Of a stretch of DNA of 64,000 bases, positions 47,736 through 56,790 are shown piece by piece. Under the pieces are notes generated by a model. It was not told the DNA's origin. It saw only the letters and a program-made list of their open reading frames with translations, and made no database searches. The translations under genes and the position numbers were made by a program. The stretch's first letter is position 1. Each line of letters starts with the position of its first letter. This stretch comes from Arthrobacter sp. cf158 (lineage in GTDB: Bacteria; Actinomycetota; Actinomycetes; Actinomycetales; Micrococcaceae): the NCBI RefSeq assembly GCF_900106835.1, contig NZ_FNNR01000001.1, positions 347,182 through 411,181 of the forward strand, given 5' to 3'.

Positions 47736-48111
47736 GCGTCAATCTTGCCACGGTGACCCAGCTCCGTCTTTGGCCTCAGCGCCTTGATTGTGAGATGTAC
47801 CACAGGGTGTTTCGTCCAATCGTTGGGCGTCTCCTGGACCCTGATCGAATTTCCGCGGAAATTCAATGAAAGTTCATCTCATCCGATCCGGCACTTCCAT
47901 TTCCCGCGGGGGCGCACGGCGGCGCGGCCAAAATGTTGGGCGTGGCGCATCCCACGTTTCTACAGATTCTTGATTATTATCCCGGCGCGGCTTGACTGGT
48001 GGGTAGTTACACGCGTGTAATTAGTAATCAACGCCGCTGCACAGAGGACCGGAACGCCACCGGGAATCGGAAATACATCCAAGCAGCAGCTGCAAACTCA
48101 GGAGGGACGCC
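47736..48111. other. Gene-free region upstream of whiB2
   Basis: About 375 bases with no supported ORF. The right part carries the whiB2 promoter and a perfect palindrome; the left part, at 47800-47960, shows several short repeats of TTTCCGCGG type but no feature I can name. Confidence 0.4.
47992..48021 (+). promoter_or_regulatory. whiB2 promoter with overlapping palindrome
   Basis: TTGACT (47992-47997), 18-base spacer, TGTAAT (48016-48021). TTACACGCGTGTAA (48007-48020) is a perfect 14-base palindrome that overlaps the spacer and -10, so it is a likely repressor site. The leader to the ATG at 48112 is about 85 bases, with SD AGGAGGGA. Confidence 0.6.
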
Positions 48112-48657
48112 ATGGGGCAAGCGTTGCGTATCCAGGAAGATGCAGTCGTCGCAGAACATGCGTCGGTGAAATACCGTTCGCGGGAAGTGCCGGGGGATTG
48201 GTACGTGGACCCGGCGGATCCGGAAGCGGCAGACCGATACAACCAGAATGTGCAGGAGTCATTGGAGGATCAGGCGACTGCTCTCCTGGCTGCACATGAG
48301 GCATTGATCGGTGATTTGCCGGCCGGGCCGGAAGAAGATGTGGATGACCCTCCCATGGAGTTGCGTCGTCAGCTGGAAACGCCGGGGCAGCCGGTGTGGA
48401 TCGGCCTTCCCGGCCAAGGCGACTTCGACGACGAAGGCGAACTTGGGTGGCAGACCGATGCGCTGTGTGCGCAAACGGATCCGGAAGCCTTTTTCCCTGA
48501 AAAGGGCGGATCAACGAGGGACGCCAAGAAAGTCTGCGGCGCGTGCAACGTCCGTTCGCAGTGCTTGGAGTATGCCCTCGCCAATGACGAGCGGTTCGGT
48601 ATTTGGGGCGGACTCTCTGAGCGGGAACGTCGTCGGCTAAGGAAGCGAGCGGTCTAA
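48112..48657 (+). CDS. whiB2: WhiB family [4Fe-4S] transcriptional regulator (WhiB2-like)
   Basis: Iron-sulfur regulator, 181 aa, with a 115-residue N-terminal lead (most WhiB proteins are 80-130 aa in total). Cluster ligands are C119, C142, C145 and C151 (C-x22-C-x2-C-x5-C). The GIWGG turn (163-167) and basic C-terminus RERRRLRKR follow. FPEKGGSTRDAKKVC and CLEYALANDERFGIWGG match WhiB2/WhmD, which is needed for septation in mycobacteria. It acts with the housekeeping sigma factor. A large glycosyltransferase gene starts 12 nt downstream and is probably cotranscribed. Confidence 0.92.
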   Translation: MGQALRIQEDAVVAEHASVKYRSREVPGDWYVDPADPEAADRYNQNVQESLEDQATALLAAHEALIGDLPAGPEEDVDDPPMELRRQLETPGQPVWIGLPGQGDFDDEGELGWQTDALCAQTDPEAFFPEKGGSTRDAKKVCGACNVRSQCLEYALANDERFGIWGGLSERERRRLRKRAV

Positions 48658-48668
48658 TTCTCAAGGAA

Positions 48669-51600
48669 GTGCATGTCACTGCTGTTGTGGTATCCCACAA
48701 CGGCGGTGATTATCTCCCCAGGACATTGGCGGCACTGTCGGACCAGACGCGTTCGGCAGATGCCGCCATTGGCATTGATACAGGTTCCACGGACAATTCG
48801 CTGGACTTGCTCCGCGAAGCCTGTGGCCAAGGCAACGTCACCACCTTCCAGCAGGCTAAGTCCGGCTTTGGTGCAGCTGTGCAGGCAGGCCTTCAGGAGC
48901 TGGCTCCGGCAGGGGCCGCGACAGACGGCCCAGCCAGCCAAACCAAAAGTGTCCAGTGGATCTGGCTCCTGCATGATGATGCGGCCCCGGCGCCGGATGC
49001 GTTGGCCGAGCTGCTCCATGCAGTGGAGCGGGCTCCCTCGGTCACGGTGGCGGGCTGCAAGCAGCTCGGCTGGGATAACGAGCGGCACCTGGTGGACGTA
49101 GGCCTTTCCACGAGCCGTTGGGCTGAACGGCTGACATTGATCGACGCGGACGAAGTGGACCAGGGGCAGTACGACGCCCGCTCGGATACCTTTGCCGTGA
49201 ATTCTGCCGGCATGTTGATCCGCCGCGACGTCTGGGAACAGTTGCAGGGCTTTGATCCTGCGTTGCCCGGAAGTGGCGACGATGTGGACTTCTGCTGGCG
49301 CAACTGGCTTGCCGGCAATCGCGTGGTGGTAGTTCCCAGCGCCCGCATGTTCCATGTAGAGCACCGTCCCCACGGATTGGGTACCTCCTCCGCGGCCCGA
49401 AAAGCCCAAATCCACCTGCGGCTCAAACACACGCCGTGGTGGAATGTGCCGTTCCAGGCCATCGGAGCCCTGTTCGGCGCCATTGTCCGGCTGGTATTGA
49501 GCATCCTGGTCAAGGAACCGGGCTATGGCTTCTCCCAGTTCACCGCTACCGTGGCCGCCCTCATCCGGCCGCTGGCAGTCGTCAAGGGCCGTCGCGTGGC
49601 GGCCGCGACGCGACGTGTCCACCGATCCGTGATCCGCGGCCTTCAAACGTCTACCCGTGAGGTCCGGGCCAACCGGCGATCGCTGCTGGAAGCGATCCGC
49701 CCCAGTGACGACAACGCCGCCGTCTCTGATCTCCTGGCCCCTGAACCCAGCGGAGACGCTGCGGATGACTTCGCAGCGCTGGCAACCAATGAACGTGGCT
49801 GGGTGGGAACGGGCGCTGTTGCTGCTGCCCTGCTGGCCCTTGCCGCCGCCTTGGTTGGCTTGCTGGGACTGGTCCGCTCCGGCACGGTTGCCGGTGGCGG
49901 ATTACTGCCGTTGTCCGCGGCGCCGGCAGAGATCTGGGCCAACGCATCCACGTGGTGGATCTCCCTCGGGGCAGGACTGCCCGGGCACGGTGATCCCTTT
50001 GGATACGTGCTGTGGTTGTTGTCCCTCTTCGGCGGCGGTGACGGAAATTCGGCAATGGCGTGGCTGCTGGTCCTCGCCATGCCCTTGTCAGCGTTGGGTG
50101 CCTGGTTCGCCGCTGGGGCCCTGACCACCAAACGCCGGTTCCGGACTGTGGCCGCACTCGCCTGGTCCGCCGCGCCCGCGCTCCTGATTGCCATCAACGA
50201 TGGCCGGGTGGGAGCGCTTTTCGCGCACGTGATGATGCCCCTGCTCCTCCTTTCCCTGTTGCGGGCCTCGGGATCTGCCATCGGCCAGGGCCATTCCCAG
50301 GTGGGTACGGCGCTGAGCAGACGGCCCGCTCCGATTCTCGGGAAGCCGGGGATCAACGGAACGCCGTCGTGGACAGCTGCAGCGGCAGCCGGCCTGGCCA
50401 TGGCGGTGGTCACAGCCTCGGCTCCATCGTTGATGGGACCGATCGCCGTTGCCGTGATCCTGGCGGCCGTGATCCTAGGACAACGGGGCAAAACATTGTG
50501 GTGGTCCCTCCTGCCCACCATTGCCATCTTCCTTCCCTACGGCATTTCCGTGCTGGACCGGCCCCGCGCTTTGCTCGCTGATCCCGGCGTCCCCCTCACT
50601 TTTGAGGCATCGCCGTTGTGGCAGCAACTGTTGGGCCAGCCGTTGGCCTTCGACATCGACGGCGGCCTGACCGGATTGGCGTTCTTCGGTCCTGGAGCTA
50701 TGCCTTGGGCTTTGCTGCTGGCATTGCTGGTCAGCGCACCAGTCCTGATCCTTGCGGTGACGGCCTTGTTCTTCCCCGGTAAGCGCACTGCCCTGGCCAG
50801 AGTTTTCTGGCTCGCCGCATTGGCCATCCTGGTGAGTGGTTGGCTGGTGGGGCACGTGGCCACCGGTGTGAACAACAACGTGATTGTTGGCCCCTATACA
50901 GGCCCCGCAGTATCGGCCGCGGGCATGTTGCTTCTGGCAGCGGCCGTCATCGGTGCCGAGAAGATCTTTACGGCTCCCCGCCGGACGAGCGACTCGGACC
51001 GGCCAAAGCTGCCGCTGCGGCGCGTCGCCTCCGGGGTGGTCTTGACGCTTCTTGTTGCCGGCCCGCTGGCAAGCATGGGCGCTTGGTCAGCCCAGAACGT
51101 CCTCCAAACTTCGCCAGCGCCAGGGGCGAGCCCGGCACCCAACCCAGCGGGGCAGGCGTCGTCCCTTGGCTCCGAACGGCAGGTATGGCCGGTGGACTCC
51201 GGCACTTTGCCGGCTACCGCCGTCGACCGTGGCCAGGGCCCCGAGCGCACGCGGACTCTGGTGATCACCAGCGGTGAGCAGGGCGCCTTTACGTCGTCCC
51301 TCATGCGCGGTGCCGGGACAACCCTGGACGGCCTGTCCACCATCGCCTCGGCCCGAACCATCATTGGTGCACCGGGTCGCGAGGAGATTGCAACCGACGA
51401 TGCTGCCACTGCGTCTCTCCGCAAGGCGGTGGCAACCATTGTTGCGAGCACGGGCGTGGATCCTCGTGCCGACCTTGAGCAGCTCGGTGCGGGTTTCGTG
51501 GTTCTTAAGGCGGCAGACAGCGCAGCCCAGTTGACTGCCAGCAGGATCGACGCCGTCCCCGGACTGGTTGCTGTGGGCCAGACCGACGCCGGGTGGCTGT

Positions 51601-52037
51601 GGCGCGTCACGCCGCGGAACCAGCCTGCGGCAACTGCCGCGGACGCTGCGCACCGCGTGCGGATTGTCGATTCCAAGAATGCGACAGTGGGCACGCTGCC
51701 TTCCGAGGAAGTGTCCGTGGATGCCACGGTGCCCTCGGGTGAGGAGGGACGCAAAGTTGTCCTCGCCGAACGCTCCGATCCCGGCTGGTCCGCATGGCTG
51801 GATGGCCGTCAGCTGAAAGGCACCACCGCCGGTTGGTCGCAGGCCTTTGAGCTCCCGGCCGCTGGCGGCGACCTGGAAATCCGCTACACCAACCCCTGGG
51901 CCCCGTGGTTCGGAATCCTGCAGGCCGTGGTGATCGGATTGACAGTATTGCTGGCCATTCCGATGCCCGCTCGCCGCACACGAACCGGCATGTCGAGGGA
52001 TGAAGTCTCCCTCCGTAAGGAGTACAGCAGTGTCTGA
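48669..52037 (+). CDS. Giant membrane glycosyltransferase, family 2
   Basis: 1122 aa. Residues 1-250 are a GT-A family 2 domain (VTAVVVSHNGGDYLPRTLAA; LLHDDAAPAPDALAEL acidic motif; PGSGDDVDFCWRNWLAG). Residues 270-300 and about 385-800 carry roughly a dozen or more TM helices, then an extracytoplasmic domain of about 270 residues and a last TM near 1090. It resembles the actinobacterial GT2 proteins between whiB2 and DUF5719, probably building a cell-wall glycan on a lipid carrier. GTG start close to AAGGA. Overlaps the next gene by 8 nt. The sugar is unknown. Confidence 0.87.
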   Translation: MHVTAVVVSHNGGDYLPRTLAALSDQTRSADAAIGIDTGSTDNSLDLLREACGQGNVTTFQQAKSGFGAAVQAGLQELAPAGAATDGPASQTKSVQWIWLLHDDAAPAPDALAELLHAVERAPSVTVAGCKQLGWDNERHLVDVGLSTSRWAERLTLIDADEVDQGQYDARSDTFAVNSAGMLIRRDVWEQLQGFDPALPGSGDDVDFCWRNWLAGNRVVVVPSARMFHVEHRPHGLGTSSAARKAQIHLRLKHTPWWNVPFQAIGALFGAIVRLVLSILVKEPGYGFSQFTATVAALIRPLAVVKGRRVAAATRRVHRSVIRGLQTSTREVRANRRSLLEAIRPSDDNAAVSDLLAPEPSGDAADDFAALATNERGWVGTGAVAAALLALAAALVGLLGLVRSGTVAGGGLLPLSAAPAEIWANASTWWISLGAGLPGHGDPFGYVLWLLSLFGGGDGNSAMAWLLVLAMPLSALGAWFAAGALTTKRRFRTVAALAWSAAPALLIAINDGRVGALFAHVMMPLLLLSLLRASGSAIGQGHSQVGTALSRRPAPILGKPGINGTPSWTAAAAAGLAMAVVTASAPSLMGPIAVAVILAAVILGQRGKTLWWSLLPTIAIFLPYGISVLDRPRALLADPGVPLTFEASPLWQQLLGQPLAFDIDGGLTGLAFFGPGAMPWALLLALLVSAPVLILAVTALFFPGKRTALARVFWLAALAILVSGWLVGHVATGVNNNVIVGPYTGPAVSAAGMLLLAAAVIGAEKIFTAPRRTSDSDRPKLPLRRVASGVVLTLLVAGPLASMGAWSAQNVLQTSPAPGASPAPNPAGQASSLGSERQVWPVDSGTLPATAVDRGQGPERTRTLVITSGEQGAFTSSLMRGAGTTLDGLSTIASARTIIGAPGREEIATDDAATASLRKAVATIVASTGVDPRADLEQLGAGFVVLKAADSAAQLTASRIDAVPGLVAVGQTDAGWLWRVTPRNQPAATAADAAHRVRIVDSKNATVGTLPSEEVSVDATVPSGEEGRKVVLAERSDPGWSAWLDGRQLKGTTAGWSQAFELPAAGGDLEIRYTNPWAPWFGILQAVVIGLTVLLAIPMPARRTRTGMSRDEVSLRKEYSSV

Positions 52038-53667
52038 CGACCCGAAGCAGCAGGTCGATGAGAAAACGTCGCGCAGCACCAGCAAGGGCTCACGGAGCTC
52101 CAACAGGGGCGTCGTCACTGGCGTCCTCTCGGCAGTAGTGATCCTCGCTGCCGGTGGAGGCGCTGTTGCGGCGACATCAATGATGCCGGAGCCCTCTGGC
52201 GGCACCACGTTGGACATTCGGCAGGCCGATGTTCCTGCGGGACGCGCCGTGGGCGTCTGCCCGGAACCCGCACGGCTGGTCAATGGCACCGTGGTGGGTA
52301 CGGATGCCGATTTCAGCCCGGTATCCACTACCGCCAGCAGCGCCCTCAACGCGGTGGTGCTCAGCAACCCGGCGGGCACCGTACCCGGTAGCAAAGTGAC
52401 CTCGCTGGGCGGTGGCTCCGTGGCTGAGATCGCCAAGGCACCTACGAGCACCCCCACGCCAACCGCTGGCCCGCCAGTGTTGGCTGCAGGAGTGGCATCC
52501 ATTAGCCCGGTGACATCGCCGGCAGTGGTGCAGGCCGATCCTTTGGGAAATGAGCAGGCCTCCCTGGCAGCCAATCTCAGCTACTCGGCCACGGACGGCG
52601 ATCTCCGCGGCCTTGCTTCGGCCCAATGCCGGGCTCCCGGCAACGACGCGTGGATTCTCGGTGCCAACACGGCCGTGGGTCGTACTGCCGTCCTGAATCT
52701 GAGCAACGCTTCCGAGACCCCGGCAACGGTAAACCTGGACCTCTTCGGGTACCAGGGCCAGATCCAGGCACCGGGTGCCCGGGGACTCTTGGTGGCTCCA
52801 GGCACAACCCGCTCCATCAACCTCGCAGGTCTGGCCCCGGGCGAATCGCAACTCGCCGTCCACGTCCGCAGCACCGGCGGTCCCGTTGCCGGAACCATCC
52901 AACAGAGCGTGTTGCGTGGGCTTGCTCCCGGTGGGGTGGAGTACCTTTCGCCGGGCACCGGACCGTCCAACCTGCAGGTAATGTCCGGCGTCGATATCCA
53001 GGACCCTGCGGCAAGCAAGGCACTGGCCGGCAAGTCCGGTTTTGCCGACGCTGTGCCCGCTCTGCAGATCGCGGTTCCCGGCTCCACCGATGCCGTGGTG
53101 CAAGTGAGCCTCTACGGCGCCAACGGTGAGCGCAAGATTCCCAGCGGGGGAGTAGTCACGGTCAAGGGCGGGTCCGTGGCCACTGTGAACCTCGACGGCG
53201 TTCCGGCAGGAAACTACACGGTGAAGGCGAGCTCGGACGTGTCCTTCGTGGCATCCACCCGGATCACACGCGGTGCCAAAGCGGAGGAAGCAACCGACTT
53301 CGCGTGGTCACCGTCGTCGGCACGGCTGGGCAGCCAGCACCTGGTGGCCGTTCCCCGGGATGGCCAGCGATTCCTCAGCTTCGGTGTGCCCGAGGGGCGA
53401 GGTACTGTCAGCTACGCTCCGGTGACGGCCGACGGCACAGTGGGCAAGGCCGTTGACGTCGACATGTCGGGTGGCACCACCTCGTTGATCGAGCTGCCTG
53501 CGAAGTCAGGCGATGCGCTGGTAGCGGGCTACATTGTGTCGGCGTCCGGAGACCCCATTTATGGCGCGCTTCTCCTGGGCAAACAGGGGCGGTCCGACGT
53601 TTCGGTCGTTGCCATCCAGGACGCCGCGGCGGGACTGGAGAAGGTTCCGGTCTCGGTGGGCTACTAG
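52030..53667 (+). CDS. DUF5719 family protein, membrane-anchored
   Basis: 545 aa from GTG 52030 (AAGGAG upstream). A short basic, Ser-rich cytoplasmic tail, one TM (about 29-50), then a large extracytoplasmic region rich in Gly, Ala, Thr and Val with repeating beta-strand patterns, e.g. GRTAVLNLSNASETPATVNL and TDAVVQVSLYGANGERK, suggesting two Ig- or C2-like modules. Function unknown; it is coupled by overlap to the membrane glycosyltransferase, which suggests they act on the same wall or surface polymer. Confidence 0.82.
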   Translation: MSDDPKQQVDEKTSRSTSKGSRSSNRGVVTGVLSAVVILAAGGGAVAATSMMPEPSGGTTLDIRQADVPAGRAVGVCPEPARLVNGTVVGTDADFSPVSTTASSALNAVVLSNPAGTVPGSKVTSLGGGSVAEIAKAPTSTPTPTAGPPVLAAGVASISPVTSPAVVQADPLGNEQASLAANLSYSATDGDLRGLASAQCRAPGNDAWILGANTAVGRTAVLNLSNASETPATVNLDLFGYQGQIQAPGARGLLVAPGTTRSINLAGLAPGESQLAVHVRSTGGPVAGTIQQSVLRGLAPGGVEYLSPGTGPSNLQVMSGVDIQDPAASKALAGKSGFADAVPALQIAVPGSTDAVVQVSLYGANGERKIPSGGVVTVKGGSVATVNLDGVPAGNYTVKASSDVSFVASTRITRGAKAEEATDFAWSPSSARLGSQHLVAVPRDGQRFLSFGVPEGRGTVSYAPVTADGTVGKAVDVDMSGGTTSLIELPAKSGDALVAGYIVSASGDPIYGALLLGKQGRSDVSVVAIQDAAAGLEKVPVSVGY

Positions 53668-53695
53668 CCCACCGCACCAGCAATCGGCAGCCGGG

Positions 53696-53727
53696 TACCG
53701 CCGTCGTTATTGATAACGACGGCGGTA
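53696..53727. terminator. Bidirectional terminator between DUF5719 and zincin-family gene
   Basis: Perfect 14-bp stem (53696-53709 with 53714-53727), loop TTGA. The minus-strand stop codon (53707-53709) lies in the stem. Confidence 0.75.
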
Positions 53728-54225
53728 TACCGGGTCCAGCGTCTCCGGCGGCACTCCCAGCATTTCGGCTGTGTACTCCACCACGACGTCATGGACCAGG
53801 TCCTGCAGTTCTTCGCGGGTGTTGGTGGCTTGCTCCACCACTCGCCGGTAGACAGTAATCATGGGCGCCTCGCCCCGTCCACCGGGCGTATAGGAACCCA
53901 TCGAGGCGCGTTCGCCAGTGGCGACCAGCTGCTCGAGGTTGGGAGGAATCTCATCGACGGCAAAGAGAACGCCGTCGAGTTGCTTGCCCCACATATCCTG
54001 GAGCCGCTCCGCCGAGTCCAGCACCATGTCATCGAACCTTTCGGAACGGGTGCGGAAACCGGGGAGGTTGGGAAGCATGAGTTCCCCACGCAGTCCGCGT
54101 CCGTGGCGGTTGCGCCGCCGGCGCCGGAAACCACGCCCGCCCGAATCGGCGTGTTGCTCTGCCTGATCGCCATCGGCGTCAGTCCACCGGATGTTGAACC
54201 CGGGAACATGTGGCTGTGACTGCAT
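53707..54225 (-). CDS. Metallopeptidase-family (zincin-like) protein without HExxH
   Basis: 172 aa, matching the zincin-like family found next to DUF3499 and whiB2. The first 50 residues are basic (RGFRRRRRNRHGRG). The fold is recognisable by DEIPPNLEQLV and PMITVYRRVVEQ, but the site that is normally HExxHH reads HDVVVEY (H145-D146-V147-V148-V149), so the metal site is gone and peptidase activity is unlikely. The stop lies in a hairpin shared with the convergent gene. Confidence 0.8.
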   Translation of the reverse strand: MQSQPHVPGFNIRWTDADGDQAEQHADSGGRGFRRRRRNRHGRGLRGELMLPNLPGFRTRSERFDDMVLDSAERLQDMWGKQLDGVLFAVDEIPPNLEQLVATGERASMGSYTPGGRGEAPMITVYRRVVEQATNTREELQDLVHDVVVEYTAEMLGVPPETLDPVYRRRYQ

Positions 54226-54354
54226 ATATCGACTTTAGTCCCGGCGCACCCACAGCGCGACATCATGGGCCACACCGCGCCGCAGCTGTTGATGAGGACG
54301 CAAAGTTGGCGGGCCACAGGCGCCAATGCGCATGGCGAATGCCAAATGGCGCTA

Positions 54355-54367
54355 ATCTGGGATGTTG
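54355..54367 (+). promoter_or_regulatory. -10 of a leaderless promoter for the DUF3499 gene
   Basis: TAATCT (54355-54360) is six bases before GTG 54367; this favours that start over ATG 54346, which would lie upstream of the -10. Confidence 0.45.
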
Positions 54368-54744
54368 TGGGTGCCATTCGTCAGTGTTCAAGATCAGCCT
54401 GCCGCCAGTCTGCGGTGGCTACTTTGACGTACGTGTACGCAGAGTCAACCGCCGTCCTTGGTCCGCTCGCGACGTATGCCGAGCCCCATGCCTACGACTT
54501 GTGCTCGCAGCACGCCGAAAGCCTCACCGTTCCCCGGGGGTGGGAAGTCCTGCGTCTGGCGATGCCCACCACTCCGCCGGAACCGGGCCCGGATGACCTG
54601 CTGGCACTGGCCAACGCGGTCCGTGAGGCGGCTTCGGCAGCCCCGGAGGCACCCGCCCGGCACAGCCACGCACAGATGGAGCCGCCCGTGGCCGTCGAAG
54701 GAACCCGCCGCGGGCACTTGCGGATCCTGCGCGAACCGTCCTAG
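54367..54744 (+). CDS. DUF3499 domain-containing protein
   Basis: 125 aa from GTG 54367. The actinobacterial DUF3499 core begins right after the start: CSRSACRQSAVATLTYVYA with a CxxxxC pair, then the LCSQHAESL second Cys/His pair, resembling a small zinc ribbon, followed by RGWEVLRL. The remaining part is Ala/Pro/Glu-rich. Function unknown; in mycobacteria the homologue sits between the zincin-like gene and manB. Divergent from the zincin-family gene. Confidence 0.83.
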   Translation: MGAIRQCSRSACRQSAVATLTYVYAESTAVLGPLATYAEPHAYDLCSQHAESLTVPRGWEVLRLAMPTTPPEPGPDDLLALANAVREAASAAPEAPARHSHAQMEPPVAVEGTRRGHLRILREPS

Positions 54745-54795
54745 CGGCCTGAAACCCAGCGGCCTGGAACCCAGCAACGTGGGACCCAGAGGCTT
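54743..54795 (+). repeat. 15-bp tandem repeat after DUF3499
   Basis: Units at 54743-54757, 54758-54772, 54773-54787 and a partial fourth follow an exact 15-base period (AGCGGCCTGRAACCC consensus in the first two). They begin within the stop codon of the gene. Confidence 0.6.
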
Positions 54796-54931
54796 GGCGT
54801 TGATGCCCTGACCAGCTGCGGGACTCAATTCGTCGCTGTGCTCCGAAGGGCATGATCCTGCACGGTAGGCTGGAATCTGCAGATAAATCCGCCAGCGGCG
54901 CCACGCCGGCGCCACCCAGGGAGCATCATTC

Positions 54932-55150
54932 ATGCCAAAGGTCAGTCCTGAACTGTTGTCCATCCTGCGCTGCCCCGTGACGGGTTCACCGCTGGTCCAG
55001 GAGGGCGAGGAGCTGGTAGCCACCACGGCCGCCGACAACGGTGAAAAGCTCCGCTACTCCATCGAGGACGGCATCCCGTTGCTCCTTCGCCCGGAACTGC
55101 TGGCCGCAGCCAACGCAGCCTCATCCAGTCAGCACGATTCGAAGGCCTAA
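54932..55150 (+). CDS. Trm112 family protein
   Basis: 72-aa small protein of the Trm112/UPF0434 family: [18 protein letters not shown] with one Cys pair position (the second zinc Cys of many homologues is not present) and the closing [14 protein letters not shown] motif, which is diagnostic. Eukaryotic Trm112 activates methyltransferases; in bacteria the role is unclear. SD AGGGAG precedes the ATG; a TAGGCT -10 is at 54866-54871. It lies 44 nt upstream of ahcY, with which it is likely cotranscribed. Confidence 0.88.
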   Translation: MPKVSPELLSILRCPVTGSPLVQEGEELVATTAADNGEKLRYSIEDGIPLLLRPELLAAANAASSSQHDSKA

Positions 55151-55194
55151 TCAGCCTCCCTCATCAATCCCGCACGGTACCCCTAAGGAATTTC

Positions 55195-56673
55195 ATGACT
55201 TTCGATTTCAAAGTGGCTGACATCACCCTCGCGGAGGCCGGCCGCCACCAGATCCGTCTCGCCGAGCACGAAATGCCGGGCCTCATGTCCCTCCGGGCAG
55301 AGTTCGGTGCCTCGCAGCCGCTCAAGGGCGCACGGATCGCCGGTTCCTTGCACATGACCGTGCAGACCGCCGTTCTCATCGAGACCCTCACGGCTTTGGG
55401 CGCCGAGGTCCGCTGGGCCTCCTGCAACATCTTCTCCACCCAGGATGAAGCCGCCGCCGCCGTCGTGGTGGGCAAGGGAACCCCGGAAGACCCGCAGGGT
55501 GTTCCAGTCTTCGCCTGGAAGGGTGAAACCCTGGAGGAATACTGGTGGACTGCCGAGCAGATCCTCACCTGGCCCGGCGCCGACACCAACCCGGAGTTGG
55601 GCCCCAACATGATTCTCGACGACGGCGGCGACGCCACGCTGCTGCTGCACAAGGGCGTCGACTTCGAAGCCGCGGGCGCTGTCCCCGCAGCCACTGAGGA
55701 AGATCCCGAGGAATACGTCCTCATTCTGGACCTCCTCCGCAGGACCCTCGCCGCTGATCCGCAGAAATGGACACGGCTGGCTGCGCGCATTGAGGGCGTT
55801 ACCGAGGAGACCACCACCGGTGTCCACCGCCTCTACCAGCTGGCAGAACAGGGCAAATTGCTGTTCCCGGCCATCAACGTCAACGACTCCGTCACCAAGA
55901 GCAAGTTCGACAACAAGTACGGCATCCGTCACTCGCTGCCGGACGGCATCAACCGCGCCACGGATGTCCTCATGGGGGGCAAGGTGGCCGTCGTCTGCGG
56001 TTATGGCGACGTTGGGAAGGGCGCAGCGGAGGCGCTGCGGGGCCAGGGTTCGCGCGTGATCGTCACCGAAATTGATCCCATCTGTGCCTTGCAGGCCGCC
56101 ATGGACGGGTACCAGGTTGCCAAGCTGGAATCCGTGCTGGCCCAGGGTGACATTTTCATCACCACCACGGGCAACAAGGACGTCATCATGGCCGAGCACA
56201 TGCTGGGTATGAAGAACAAAGCGATTGTTGGCAACATCGGCCACTTTGACAACGAGATCGACATTGCCGGGCTCGCGAAGATTGCCGGCGTCAAGAAGGT
56301 GGAAATCAAGCCGCAGGTCCACGAGTGGGTGTTCGACTCCGGAATTGCCTCGGAGCGTTCCATCATTGTGCTGTCCGAGGGCCGCCTCCTGAACCTGGGC
56401 AACGCCACCGGCCACCCGTCGTTCGTGATGAGTAACTCCTTCGCCAACCAGACCATCGCCCAGATCGAACTCTGGACCAAGAAGGATCAGCCGGCCGGGG
56501 AGCGGGAATACGGGAAGCAGGTCTACGTCCTTCCGAAGATCCTGGACGAAAAAGTAGCCCGACTCCACCTGGATGCCTTGGGCGTCGAACTGACGGAACT
56601 GAGCAAGGACCAGGCTGATTACCTCGACCTTGACGTTGCGGGGCCGTACAAGCCGGAGCACTATCGCTACTAA
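55195..56673 (+). CDS. ahcY: Adenosylhomocysteinase
   Basis: S-adenosylhomocysteine hydrolase, 492 aa, NAD-dependent, splitting SAH to adenosine and homocysteine in the methyl cycle. N-terminal substrate domain with [13 protein letters not shown]; the NAD-binding [13 protein letters not shown]; and the C-terminal [20 protein letters not shown] ending in PYKPEHYRY, which reaches into the neighbouring subunit. It contains the insert of about 40 residues common in longer bacterial enzymes. SD AAGGA before the ATG. Confidence 0.96.
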   Translation: MTFDFKVADITLAEAGRHQIRLAEHEMPGLMSLRAEFGASQPLKGARIAGSLHMTVQTAVLIETLTALGAEVRWASCNIFSTQDEAAAAVVVGKGTPEDPQGVPVFAWKGETLEEYWWTAEQILTWPGADTNPELGPNMILDDGGDATLLLHKGVDFEAAGAVPAATEEDPEEYVLILDLLRRTLAADPQKWTRLAARIEGVTEETTTGVHRLYQLAEQGKLLFPAINVNDSVTKSKFDNKYGIRHSLPDGINRATDVLMGGKVAVVCGYGDVGKGAAEALRGQGSRVIVTEIDPICALQAAMDGYQVAKLESVLAQGDIFITTTGNKDVIMAEHMLGMKNKAIVGNIGHFDNEIDIAGLAKIAGVKKVEIKPQVHEWVFDSGIASERSIIVLSEGRLLNLGNATGHPSFVMSNSFANQTIAQIELWTKKDQPAGEREYGKQVYVLPKILDEKVARLHLDALGVELTELSKDQADYLDLDVAGPYKPEHYRY

Positions 56674-56700
56674 GCGCAGCGGATTACCCCAATCGATGGC

Positions 56701-56737
56701 GAAAGGCCGGACACGCGACCAGCGTGGCCGGCCTTTC
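56701..56737 (+). terminator. Terminator after ahcY
   Basis: 10-bp stem GAAAGGCCGG (56701-56710) with CCGGCCTTTC (56728-56737). The -10 TAGAAT (56741-56746) of the next gene follows at once. Confidence 0.7.
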
Positions 56738-56790
56738 CGCTAGAATTGGGTGTTCAGTATTGCTTGCCGGGGGACAGGAAGACAGGAACC

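Noticed and set aside
55183..56661. 492-codon minus-strand frame opposite ahcY
   Set aside because: Same length as ahcY because it mirrors it codon by codon; a product of strong codon bias.
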